Source of the DNA: Candidatus Uabimicrobium amorphum
GTDB lineage: Bacteria; Planctomycetota; Uabimicrobiia; Uabimicrobiales; Uabimicrobiaceae
NCBI RefSeq assembly: GCF_009002475.1
Contig: NZ_AP019860.1
Span: 372,001 to 436,000 of the forward strand
DNA: 64,000 bases
Direction of reading: 5' to 3'
Of the stretch, positions 18,184 through 26,986 are shown piece by piece. Numbering within the stretch: the stretch's first letter is position 1; each line of letters starts with the position of its first letter. Made by a program: the position numbers and the translations under genes. Below the pieces are notes generated by a model that was not told the DNA's origin, did no database searches, and saw only the letters and a program-made list of their open reading frames with translations.

Positions 18184-19500
18184 ATGGATCAGGATCCATT
18201 TATTGGAAAAAAAATACGCGGCTATACTATAGAGTCTAAGTTAAGCAGTGGTATTTACAAATCAGTGGAAGACTTCACGAATAGAGTCGTACGTTTGAAG
18301 ATAGTTCAAAAAAGTGATGATCTTGAAACACAAAAATTGTTAGAGTTAGCAAACACTCTCGCAGCAGTAGCAAGTGAAGCCATTCCAAAACTATACACGG
18401 TGGTTGAAGACGAAACACACTACTATATGGCTTTGGAACTTATCGAGGGAAAAACTCTATACAAGTATTTTCAAGAACAGCGAGATTTTTCCTTAGATGA
18501 AATATTTCAAATATTACTTTCCCTTATGGATGGCCTGGAAAAAGGGCATCGTCTAGGTGTTGTCCATCAAAATATACATCCCAAATCCATCGCATTGGGA
18601 GAAAATAATATTGTAAAGCTGCTGACATATGGCCTTAACCTAAAAATAGGTAAAACGGGATTTGAACTAGACGAAATCAATAAAGGGAAATACGAGCAAG
18701 GAAGTGAATTAGACGTAGACGAAGATGTTTTTTATTACTGGTCGCCAGAATTATACAACAACAAACCTCTAGATGCTCGTTCTGATATATACTCACTTGG
18801 CGTACTCTTTTATTACATGACGACAAATAAGTATCCTTTAGGTGAAGAACAAGGAATGGCCTACCTAAATCGTTTGGATACCGAGAAGCCCACGCAACCA
18901 ACAACACACAACGCAAAAATTCCAAAAGAAGTAGAGCAGATTATTATAAAAATGCTACAGCCAGATCCACAAGAGCGTTATCAAAGTGTTTCTGAACTTT
19001 TAGCAGATTTCCAAAATTACATGCAAGAACGCAGTAATGATATTCGTTTTGAGGAACAAGAATATATTGCGAAAGCTTTTATTGCGATGCCATTTATGGA
19101 AAAATTTGATGTGGTTTACCAACAAATAGAGGCGGCATGCGAAGAAAACAAAGTACAGGCAATGCGTGTTGATAATATCGTAGACGTAGATAATATATGG
19201 TACGCGATTTTACGCGAAATTAAGGATTGCGAGTTTATTATTGCTGATTTCTCGGGCGACAAGTACGAAGATGTTCCCAATAGTAATGTTGTAACTGAAG
19301 CGGCACATGCACGTGCGATTGGTAAGCCTGTTGTGCTGATTTCTCAGCAGCCAGAACATATGTTTTTTGATTGGCGCACACAGCACGCAATAAAGTACAG
19401 TTTTGAAGAAAAAGATCTTGCATACCTAAAAAGTAGCCTATCACGCAAGGTCGCAGGATGTTTAAAATTAGTAAAAAAAATGGAAGAATCTGCAGAATAA
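18184..19500 (+). CDS. Pseudokinase fused to a nucleoside 2-deoxyribosyltransferase-like domain
   Basis: The protein has 438 residues with no membrane segment. Residues 13-280 have the Hanks-type kinase fold: Lys39 in VVRLKIV, SPEL near 187, DARSDIYSLGVLFYYM, and a late helix with DPQERYQS. The catalytic motifs are lost. HRD reads HQN (128-130) and DFG reads TYG (148-150), and the glycine loop is SSGIYKSV. It should therefore bind but not phosphorylate. Residues 296-415 match the nucleoside 2-deoxyribosyltransferase-like/TIR-like fold: FIAMPF, FIIADFSG, NSNVVTEAAHARAIGKPVVLI, with Glu372 at the usual catalytic position. Such domains often act on nucleotides or NAD in conflict systems. An AAGGTG site precedes the ATG. 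A sensor-effector role is inferred. Confidence 0.88.
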   Translation: MDQDPFIGKKIRGYTIESKLSSGIYKSVEDFTNRVVRLKIVQKSDDLETQKLLELANTLAAVASEAIPKLYTVVEDETHYYMALELIEGKTLYKYFQEQRDFSLDEIFQILLSLMDGLEKGHRLGVVHQNIHPKSIALGENNIVKLLTYGLNLKIGKTGFELDEINKGKYEQGSELDVDEDVFYYWSPELYNNKPLDARSDIYSLGVLFYYMTTNKYPLGEEQGMAYLNRLDTEKPTQPTTHNAKIPKEVEQIIIKMLQPDPQERYQSVSELLADFQNYMQERSNDIRFEEQEYIAKAFIAMPFMEKFDVVYQQIEAACEENKVQAMRVDNIVDVDNIWYAILREIKDCEFIIADFSGDKYEDVPNSNVVTEAAHARAIGKPVVLISQQPEHMFFDWRTQHAIKYSFEEKDLAYLKSSLSRKVAGCLKLVKKMEESAE

Positions 19501-19530
19501 AGGCGTGTAAACGTATCAAACAAAAAATAT

Positions 19531-19561
19531 AAAGCCTCTCCTTGTTTTTAGGAAAGGCTTT
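19531..19561. terminator. Bidirectional terminator between convergent genes
   Basis: Stem AAAGCCTCTCCT/AGGAAAGGCTTT (12 bp, one mismatch) with a 7-base T-rich loop serves the pseudokinase (+) and the Fe-S protein gene (-), which converge here. Confidence 0.75.
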
Positions 19562-19585
19562 AAAACAATTTGACAAACAAAAAAT

Positions 19586-21586
19586 TTACTTCTTTTGTTT
19601 CGCTTTTTCTTGTTGTTCTTCGGTATATTCCATTGCTTCCGCAATTACTTCGACTAAATCCACAGGTTGAAAATTGTCCTGTAGACCAGCACTTTTAATG
19701 CCATCTTCGAACATTGATAAACAAAATGGACAGTTACTTACCATCACATCTGGATTTGTACGTGAGGCCTCCTCAACGCGCTCTACATTCACACGTTTAC
19801 CTTCCGTCTCTTCCATAAACATTCTCGATCCACCAGCGCCACAACAGAAACTCTTGCTGTGGTTGCGTTCCATTTCGAGAATTTTTGCTCCTTTTACTTT
19901 ACTAAGAGCATTGCGTGGAGCTTTGTATTCTCCGTTGTGTCGTCCAAGATAACACGAATCGTGATATACCATTCGTTTATTGACTTCTTTTTCCAATTTT
20001 ATTTTACCATCTTTGATCAATTGATCTAATACCTGGCTATGATGAATTACTTCATATGTTCCACCATAATCTGGATATTCATTTTTGATGGTATTAAAGC
20101 AGTGAGGGCACTGTGTAATAATTTTCTTGTCTTTATACTTGTTTAGAGTTTCCACGTTCTCTTCGGCAAGCATTTCAAATAAGTACTCATTACCAGCACG
20201 ACGCGCAGGATCTCCCGTACATTTTTCTTCGCCTTGGAGAATGGCGTAAGATACACCAGCGTTGTCCATTACATTGCACAGGTCTTGCGTAACTTTTTTA
20301 TTGCGATCGTCAAAGCAACCAAAACACCCAACCCAGTACAAATATTCCGCATCAGGATTGTTTTTCATCGTCGGAATTTTTTTATCTTCTGTCCAATCAA
20401 AACGACTTTGATGGCTCATGGTAAATGGATTGTACTGTGTTTCCAAACTTTTCATTGCTTGCGCTGTCTCTGGCTTCATTGTACCTTCGGTGAGTACCAT
20501 GTAGCGGCGAACATCCATGATTTTGTCAATGTGTTCATTTGTCGCTGGGCATTCTTCTACGCAAGCACCACAGGTGGTACATTGCCAAAAGAAATCTTCG
20601 CTGAATATATCTCCTACAATACTCGGAAATTCTGCACCTTCCTTGAGAAGCTCTTGGGCATTCTCTTGCACAGAATAACGAATACCTGTATGTAACTTTT
20701 TAGGATTGAGTTCCTTACCGGTGCTATTTGCAGGGCAAACAGCCACACAACGGCCACATTCCATACATGCGAATGTGTCGAGCATATCTTTCCACGGAAA
20801 CTCCGTCCAATTATTTGCTCCAAAAACTTCGGCATCTTCGTCGTCTAGGTCAAGCTTACGCAACTTTCCACGAGCGACTTTCTTTGGATTCTTACGCAAC
20901 ATAATGTTGGGTATAATGGCCAATAGGTGCAAGTGCTTTCCGCGAGGAATCCAGTTCATGAAAAACAGTATCACCCCAAAGTGCAGCCAATAAGAAACAT
21001 CGGCAATGGGATTGAGAATTCCCGCAGGAATCGCCGCCGCGAGGTGCTTTGACACAAAAAATCCTTGGGCATATTCCATACCGTGTTGCGCACGTTGGGC
21101 ATGCATAAATAGTAGTGTAACGGCTATAACGGTAATACAACCCAAAATAACCATCGCATCAACGTGATCGGAACCTTCATAGCGCTTAGGCTTTACAAAA
21201 GTACGCAGCACAAAGGCCATAAATACACCGACAAGAACGAGAATGGTGAACAAGTTTTGTGAAAAAGCCATCACCTCATTACCACCAATGATAGGGATCA
21301 CAAACTCTGGGTCAAAGGCTTCACCGTACATCTCGATTACTGTCGTTCCCAATACAAGAAAACCCCAGAAGATCAAAACATGAAGTACTCCAGAGTAATG
21401 CCAACGAAGTACCTTAGTCTGGGCCAGAACCATCACAAAAAAGTCTTTAATGCTCTGCGATATAGGAGGAAAATTTTCAGTAGGTTGGGCTTTTTTTAAC
21501 AGGGAGTACAAAATGTAAACCGTACGCGCTAAAAACCCCATAGCTACCAACGTTAACAAAATAACGATAGTTGCTTTTATAGTCAT
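19586..21586 (-). CDS. Membrane heterodisulfide-reductase-like Fe-S oxidoreductase (ETF:quinone oxidoreductase type)
   Basis: The likely role is to pass electrons from electron-transfer flavoprotein (fed by FadE) to the quinone pool. It is 666 residues from the ATG at 21586, which has GGAG upstream; the in-frame start 39 bases earlier lacks one. The N-terminal half has five or so membrane helices, resembling a NarI-type cytochrome b. Two 4Fe-4S clusters follow (CMECGRCVAVCP about 280; CTTCGACVEECP about 345). Then come two cysteine-rich CCG-type domains (CFGC near 425, HDSCYLGRHNGEY near 560, CCGAGGSRMF near 595). This order matches Fe-S/heme b proteins known to oxidise ETF in fatty-acid degraders. 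No etfAB gene is in the window. Confidence 0.85.
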   Translation of the reverse strand: MTIKATIVILLTLVAMGFLARTVYILYSLLKKAQPTENFPPISQSIKDFFVMVLAQTKVLRWHYSGVLHVLIFWGFLVLGTTVIEMYGEAFDPEFVIPIIGGNEVMAFSQNLFTILVLVGVFMAFVLRTFVKPKRYEGSDHVDAMVILGCITVIAVTLLFMHAQRAQHGMEYAQGFFVSKHLAAAIPAGILNPIADVSYWLHFGVILFFMNWIPRGKHLHLLAIIPNIMLRKNPKKVARGKLRKLDLDDEDAEVFGANNWTEFPWKDMLDTFACMECGRCVAVCPANSTGKELNPKKLHTGIRYSVQENAQELLKEGAEFPSIVGDIFSEDFFWQCTTCGACVEECPATNEHIDKIMDVRRYMVLTEGTMKPETAQAMKSLETQYNPFTMSHQSRFDWTEDKKIPTMKNNPDAEYLYWVGCFGCFDDRNKKVTQDLCNVMDNAGVSYAILQGEEKCTGDPARRAGNEYLFEMLAEENVETLNKYKDKKIITQCPHCFNTIKNEYPDYGGTYEVIHHSQVLDQLIKDGKIKLEKEVNKRMVYHDSCYLGRHNGEYKAPRNALSKVKGAKILEMERNHSKSFCCGAGGSRMFMEETEGKRVNVERVEEASRTNPDVMVSNCPFCLSMFEDGIKSAGLQDNFQPVDLVEVIAEAMEYTEEQQEKAKQKK

Positions 21587-21862
21587 AGTATCTCCGTGTC
21601 TAGTTCTAAATATTTGTGGCGGCATATCTTCAAGATGAAAAACAAACAGCCGTCACTTGAGTTAAAAGCGTGCTACACATCAATATGTGGAAAATTTTTG
21701 TTTCTATACTATTGAGTTTCTACAGCAGCACGTTAGACACATAATTATATTATATTCGTTTTGAAATATCAAGATTTGCGCGACAATCTTAGAGATGGAT
21801 TTTGGGCATGATATTGGTATTTGGCGATTCGTATTGATTTAAGACTAGTGTTTCGTTTTCCG

Positions 21863-21935
21863 ATTGGTGCCCTCACCATCGTCTTGTTGCTTTCAGCTTT
21901 GCTGAAACTGCTGATTCGATGGTGAGGGCACCAAT
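21863..21935. repeat. 73-base long hairpin (19-bp arms with inner hairpin)
   Basis: Arms 21863-21881 and 21917-21935 are perfect 19-base inverted repeats (ATTGGTGCCCTCACCATCG). Inside is a second stem TTTCAGC/GCTGAAA with a 3-base loop, separated from the arms by two 9-base internal loops. It lies in a 457-base gap with no gene. A folded small RNA, a MITE remnant or a transcript end are all possible. The flanks do not show a clear target duplication. Confidence 0.7.
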
Positions 21936-21994
21936 AAAAAGAAGAAAATCTAAGACAAATGTTTGGCAATTTTAAGGAAGGTTTCAGAGATCCC

Positions 21995-22036
21995 ATCACA
22001 ATCTTTATCCGGAAGTCTCAGGATGAAGATTGTGAT
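21995..22036 (-). terminator. Terminator hairpin of the GTPase operon
   Basis: A 16-bp stem (21995-22010 with 22021-22036, one T-G wobble) and 10-base loop begin 7 bases past the stop codon of the minus-strand gene. Confidence 0.7.
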
Positions 22037-22043
22037 CGAATCG

Positions 22044-23135
22044 TTAGTCGTCTTCTAGTAGATCTTGTATTTCTTTTTTGCAGTGTTTTAGGGTGAGTCT
22101 CCAGTTTTTGTTATCACTCTGGGCAAGTTCTTGCTCAATGAGTTCTTGGAGTTTTTGCAAGTTGAAGTTGATGTACTTCATCTTTTCCTTTTGTTGGTTA
22201 CTACTATTTTCTGCGGCAATTTTGGCACGTTTTAGTTGTTCTGCTTCGCGTTTAAATTTTTCCAAAACCAGTTGCAGTTTTTCGGCGCGGTCTATGCGGT
22301 ATTTTTTGCATATATTGATTAACACGCGTAGAGATTCCCAGCCACCGATCTCCGTGGCGATCGTGTCTTTTTCTTCTAATTCATACATCTTTTCACGGAG
22401 CTTGGCGTTCACTCTGTCTAGCTTTTGTCGCAACTCAATGTTCTCATTCTCTAAGTCAGCGGTACGATCTAGATGCTTAGAAAATCTTGGTTGAATTGCC
22501 GAAGTCATACTTGTCGACATCGGATTGGTCTCGACATCTTTTAAGTATGGTATTATCGCAATAATCGCCATCACGAATGTCATTACCCACGGCAATGAAC
22601 CGCGGCGGCGTCTCGGTTTTGGTACCGGAACGTGACTTGTCGTGGTGCGATTGAGATCCTTTTTGGGCGGTTCTATGGGTTCCCCAATTTTTGACATCGC
22701 TGGAAAATTTGCTATTGTATCTTGGAGAGAAATTTCTACCTGTGGATTTTTTTTGATTTCTTTTAAACCTGCGGGTAGTAATTTCCCTTCAAAACACAAT
22801 TGTGCAATTTTTTGTGGAGCGAAATCTTCCACTGTTTCAAAAATCGCGATGAGTACGTTGCGGCGCATAGAACCTTTCTCGATGGCAGCGACGGCAATTG
22901 CTGTATATTTTTTATCATTTTCTTCCCAATGACGTGTAAAAACACCTTCGTTTTCGTCTTTGAGAAATTTTTTTGCTTCTATATAGAGATTTTCGCATTT
23001 TTGTTGCCAACGTATTATGGGAACGTTGTTTTTTTCGCGAATGTACTTGAGCCCCCAGTCATCGTGATTTGGTAAAGTACTTTCCAGAGGCTTTATCCCT
23101 GATGTATAGAAACAAATTAGATGTAGAGGCGTCAT
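22044..23135 (-). CDS. Membrane-anchored coiled-coil partner of the large GTPase
   Basis: I do not recognise a named family for this 363-residue protein. Residues 1-135 form a globular alpha/beta-looking domain (LHLICFYTSGIKPL at the start). A basic proline-rich linker (VPVPKPRRRR, about 170-180) and one membrane helix (about 184-200) follow, then a long coiled coil (about 222-360) rich in Glu, Lys and Leu. The gene is 11 bases after the GTPase gene on the same strand, and the ATG has AAGGAG upstream, so the two are an operon. Both products carry a membrane helix. I infer that they act together at the membrane, with the N-terminal domain facing the cytoplasm near the GTPase. Confidence 0.75.
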   Translation of the reverse strand: MTPLHLICFYTSGIKPLESTLPNHDDWGLKYIREKNNVPIIRWQQKCENLYIEAKKFLKDENEGVFTRHWEENDKKYTAIAVAAIEKGSMRRNVLIAIFETVEDFAPQKIAQLCFEGKLLPAGLKEIKKNPQVEISLQDTIANFPAMSKIGEPIEPPKKDLNRTTTSHVPVPKPRRRRGSLPWVMTFVMAIIAIIPYLKDVETNPMSTSMTSAIQPRFSKHLDRTADLENENIELRQKLDRVNAKLREKMYELEEKDTIATEIGGWESLRVLINICKKYRIDRAEKLQLVLEKFKREAEQLKRAKIAAENSSNQQKEKMKYINFNLQKLQELIEQELAQSDNKNWRLTLKHCKKEIQDLLEDD

Positions 23136-23146
23136 ATACTACTCCT

Positions 23147-26100
23147 TTATTTGTCTCCTGAAGCCTTTCCTTTAATGCTGTACCATTGATTGATAGTCGC
23201 TACGTTGCTACTCACTAATTCAAAATTAATGGAATTGTTTTTGTTGCTTATAGTTCTTTGCGGAACCATTTTTTTCTCTTGGCGATCTTCAACAGTGCAG
23301 AATTTAATCAAACTAAAACACCCCACTTCCTTGTGGGTGAGTAAAACATTTTTACTTTTCTTGTCGTTGTCTACAATCTCTAAACTCACAGTTTCGTAGG
23401 CTTTCCAGTATATTTCCTTTGTTTCATCCCACGTGACTTTTTGTTTGTCTTTATAGACGGTAAAGGGATACGTTACACTACCAACTTTAATGGATACTTT
23501 CACACTTGGATTATATACCCAGTAATTTTTGGCAAATTTTCCGCTTTGTAACTTTAAAGTATAACGTGCTCCATTGAGTAATTGCCGTAAAAAAAGTATT
23601 TGTTCTTTTGATTCTTCGATAAACTGTTTTTCAGGGCCCCAGTGTTTGCTGTACTCCGTGTACAAACGACTGATTTCTTCTATGCGTTTTCGGCCTTCTG
23701 CTGCGGAGAATTCATCCGCGCGGTACTGAAAACTTCTCCATGCGGAGTCTGCTTTCTGGAATTCGCGGCGGTCCCACTCAAGAGCCGCGGCTTTCTTACC
23801 TTTTTCTGCTTTATGGAGTAATTCCCTGTATAAATAACGATTTGTAGAGTATTTGCGTAGATATTGTTCAAATGCTTCGTGTTTCTTTTGTGGATCGAAC
23901 ATATCTTCGCAATCTTGTAGGTGACGTCTTGACCAACTTATTTTCGCCTCGTGTATTTGCGCCTGAAAATTTGTCAGCGCGTTATCTCCAGGATATTCTT
24001 TTTGATACTTCTCATAGGCCTCTTGTGCCTTGGGCAATGCTGTTTCGTCCTCAAAAGCTCGTTCAATTTGTGCCGTAACTTGATTCTTATGTTCATCCTT
24101 TAGATTATCGGTCATGCTTTTTGCCAATACCTCGACGTCTTCCTCTACATTTTTGTATCCAGGACGTTCACGATGTAGGCGTTGAAATTCTTGCAGAGCC
24201 TCTAGTTTTTGTGTTGTTGTTAGAAAATCGTCTTCTATCTTTGTTAGAGCAGAGTTCCAAAAAACCATAATTTCCTGTTTGTCGATATTTTCCTTCATAT
24301 CGAAAATTCGCGTTGCGTATTTTTCTGCTCCCCATCCTTCATACTGCTCTAATATCAAGCGTCCCTGTGCAAAATCCTTCTTGGCAACAGCTACCTCATA
24401 TTGTTGAATGCAAAGCTGGAAACGTTTTTCATCCACTTTCTCTTTGTACTCACTGCGATAAATACTCATTGTCGTTGGTTGGTTGCTATAACGACGGAAC
24501 CTTTCTAAATCGCGAATTGCCTTGACGTCGTTCTCTTCAATAAGTATACTTTTCCACTTATCTTCCAACTCTCGTTGCGCTAACTTTTGCGACCATTCTT
24601 GTAGCTCCAGTGCATATTTTTTTAGACGAATTTGCCCGGAAAGTTTTATGTCATATATTTTTAAAAGTGACCACGCCGATTCGTAGTTTTTCAACTCTGC
24701 TAGTTTGAAAATGCGTCCTTGGATCACAGGTAAAAATAACTTCCAAAATGCTGTTTCGTTGATCACGTTAGGAAAACGCTGCTCTTCATGATTAAAAGAG
24801 GCAATGCCCTGCTCCCAACTTCCATTTTGCTGTACTTCTTTGGCTACTTCAGCGAGTGCCAGACACACCTTATTTAGTAGAGAGTTTTTGTCAAAAGCGC
24901 TATGGTGAATGTACTTATCTTGAAAATTTGCCAAGGCATCCAAGCATTCTTTCCCCTGAAACTGCAAAGCGAGATTTAATTCTTGCTGGTATTCTTGTGC
25001 GTATAACTGTTGTAGTTCCTGGCGAATGTTTTTGCGAATATTTTCTGGTATTCCTTCCAAACGCTCAAAATTTTTGAGGATACGTTGTGCGTTTTTGTAG
25101 TCGCGTTTGTCAAAAGCCTCTTTACTTTCTCTATGAGCCTGTTGTGCACGCAATTCCCATATTTCGCTCTCTAACTTTTGCAAATCTTCACTGATAAAAT
25201 TCATGCGTTCTTTTTTAAGAAAAGACTCTAGGGCAATGATTTTATCCTCTAGCTTTGCACGTGTATTATAAATTTTGCCTTGCTCCAGAGCCTGTTTGTA
25301 GAGAAAAGCACTATACACTCTTTGCAATTTTTTGCGTTTCTCCATCAAGCGCGAGCGTTGGAAACTATGCCTTTTGAGATATTCGTCCAATATCGAAAGT
25401 GCATGGCGGTAATCAGCATGCAAATAGCTTTGCTGGTAATTTTCCAATGTTTTGGCCAGAACAATACGTTTTTCTAGTCTTTCCAGCATATCGTGTAAAT
25501 ATTTTTTTCCTTCGGGAAAACCAGAGCGCAGATACTCTTCGATGGAACGACACGCTTCTTGGTAATCGCGAACACTTTTGTCGTCCTGGTCATTTTCACG
25601 TGCTTGTTGTGAAACTTCATCTAACCACTCGGCTTGGACTTTGCTGCGTATCCGCGTTTGCTTGGCGAGGAATTCTTTTCCTTCCTTGTGATCGCTTCCA
25701 TATGTATCGACGTAGTTGCCTATTTTTTGATAGATTTCTTTTTCTTGGGTTTCGTTTTCGCGAATAAAGTTGTTTAGAATTTTTGCACTTTCACTACGCA
25801 TTTGCATCGATAAATTGTAATTGTACAGCCAACTAACTGCTGACCAAATCACGAAAAGTGCCAAAACAGCACCTGCGGCGATGGATGAAATTTGTATTCT
25901 TTGACGCAATACGCGTGTACTTTCAAAAGCAAAAGCTTGCAATACGAAAGTGATCGGATCTATCACTCCTTCTGGTGAAATCTCCGCCGGAGGACTTTTT
26001 TTCGCCGGCAAATCAATGTTGTAGTCTTCGCCATATTGGTGAATAAAAATTTGTTTGGTTTTTGCATCTTGTTCCGGATCAGGAGCTACGGTTTTTCCTA

Positions 26101-26812
26101 CAGACGATACAAAAAAATACTCCACATAACGCGCATGAGCTTGAAACCACTTAAACGTTCCCTGAAACTTATGTTTTAGTGTTTCAATTTCCAAGTTGGG
26201 GTAGTCGTCTTTTCTAGTGAAAATAACAGAAATAGGGCGACTGATTTTGCCATCGTGTCCCTCGATGTGATGACTGGTGATAATTTTTTCTAACATTTGC
26301 GAATAGTTCCAGTTCATCTGTCGTGCAAAGCGTCCTTCTTCCGGAATAATGGATTCTAAATAGGCATTGTCTCCCGCAGCATGGCGCAATTCATTTTCCG
26401 TAAGTAAGTGTTTAGGTGATACGACGAAAAAGTACGCCCTGGCATCATACATACGTTGAACTAATTCGGAGTCACCTGTTTCGAAATCACTTCCTTGTAT
26501 ATCTTGGAATTGGATTTTGTAATCGCGTATTTTTTTGGGAGTTTCCCAACGAAGTGACAGATTAAGGTCATGCCAACCACGCGTTGGTTCAGGCCATTGT
26601 TTTTTCTGGCGAATGGGAATGAGGTGACGATTGAGAAATTCATGCGTTCCTTCGGAAACAGTACCGGTCATATCGGGAACGAGGCCGTCGATAATACTTG
26701 AGATAATGGCTGTTGTCAGAAGCGTTTTACCACTACCTTTGGCCCCTAAAACCGCAATAAAATCTGTAGGATTTTTTTTCACTTTTGATAGAGAGTCTTG
26801 TAAAAATTCCAT
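23147..26812 (-). CDS. Large membrane-anchored GTPase with helical-repeat tail
   Basis: The protein has 1221 residues from the ATG at 26812 (GAGGTG upstream; an in-frame GTG lies three codons earlier). Residues 15-270 form a P-loop GTPase: G1 GAKGSGKT (23-30), G3 DIQG (104-107), G4 TRKD (199-202) and a G5-like SSVGK (236-240). A membrane helix spans about 308-330. About 700 residues of charged, helical, TPR-like or coiled-coil sequence follow, and the end (from about 1085) is a small beta-rich domain. The layout recalls the predicted double-GTPase/IcmF-like proteins of bacterial conflict and secretion systems, but the tail lacks the recognisable IcmF/TssM conserved domain. The function is unknown; it is likely a membrane scaffold switched by GTP. 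Confidence 0.85.
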   Translation of the reverse strand: MEFLQDSLSKVKKNPTDFIAVLGAKGSGKTLLTTAIISSIIDGLVPDMTGTVSEGTHEFLNRHLIPIRQKKQWPEPTRGWHDLNLSLRWETPKKIRDYKIQFQDIQGSDFETGDSELVQRMYDARAYFFVVSPKHLLTENELRHAAGDNAYLESIIPEEGRFARQMNWNYSQMLEKIITSHHIEGHDGKISRPISVIFTRKDDYPNLEIETLKHKFQGTFKWFQAHARYVEYFFVSSVGKTVAPDPEQDAKTKQIFIHQYGEDYNIDLPAKKSPPAEISPEGVIDPITFVLQAFAFESTRVLRQRIQISSIAAGAVLALFVIWSAVSWLYNYNLSMQMRSESAKILNNFIRENETQEKEIYQKIGNYVDTYGSDHKEGKEFLAKQTRIRSKVQAEWLDEVSQQARENDQDDKSVRDYQEACRSIEEYLRSGFPEGKKYLHDMLERLEKRIVLAKTLENYQQSYLHADYRHALSILDEYLKRHSFQRSRLMEKRKKLQRVYSAFLYKQALEQGKIYNTRAKLEDKIIALESFLKKERMNFISEDLQKLESEIWELRAQQAHRESKEAFDKRDYKNAQRILKNFERLEGIPENIRKNIRQELQQLYAQEYQQELNLALQFQGKECLDALANFQDKYIHHSAFDKNSLLNKVCLALAEVAKEVQQNGSWEQGIASFNHEEQRFPNVINETAFWKLFLPVIQGRIFKLAELKNYESAWSLLKIYDIKLSGQIRLKKYALELQEWSQKLAQRELEDKWKSILIEENDVKAIRDLERFRRYSNQPTTMSIYRSEYKEKVDEKRFQLCIQQYEVAVAKKDFAQGRLILEQYEGWGAEKYATRIFDMKENIDKQEIMVFWNSALTKIEDDFLTTTQKLEALQEFQRLHRERPGYKNVEEDVEVLAKSMTDNLKDEHKNQVTAQIERAFEDETALPKAQEAYEKYQKEYPGDNALTNFQAQIHEAKISWSRRHLQDCEDMFDPQKKHEAFEQYLRKYSTNRYLYRELLHKAEKGKKAAALEWDRREFQKADSAWRSFQYRADEFSAAEGRKRIEEISRLYTEYSKHWGPEKQFIEESKEQILFLRQLLNGARYTLKLQSGKFAKNYWVYNPSVKVSIKVGSVTYPFTVYKDKQKVTWDETKEIYWKAYETVSLEIVDNDKKSKNVLLTHKEVGCFSLIKFCTVEDRQEKKMVPQRTISNKNNSINFELVSSNVATINQWYSIKGKASGDK

Positions 26813-26986
26813 ATTTTTCACCTCAAATGGCCTAGTTACGTCGTTTCCTGGTTATAGACAATTGCATTTTACTTGGAAATGGAGTAAATTTTTTTATTTG
26901 TGTAGTTTTTAACTTAATGTACATAGCCTACATATATTATACTGTACCCAAACGAAAAACGATTGTTTTTTTTCAAGGAAAAATAG

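Noticed and set aside
20234..20695. 153-codon reading frame on the plus strand
   Set aside because: It is antisense to the Fe-S oxidoreductase, rich in Phe, His and Cys from the opposite-strand Cys clusters.
22078..22494. 138-codon reading frame on the plus strand
   Set aside because: It is antisense to the coiled-coil part of the 22044-23135 gene, with Ser/Phe/Cys-rich translation typical of such shadows.
23147..26812. TssM/IcmF type VI secretion component
   Set aside because: It has a GTPase-like P-loop domain and one membrane helix, but the tail lacks the IcmF conserved domain and no TssB, TssC, TssK or ClpV gene is nearby.
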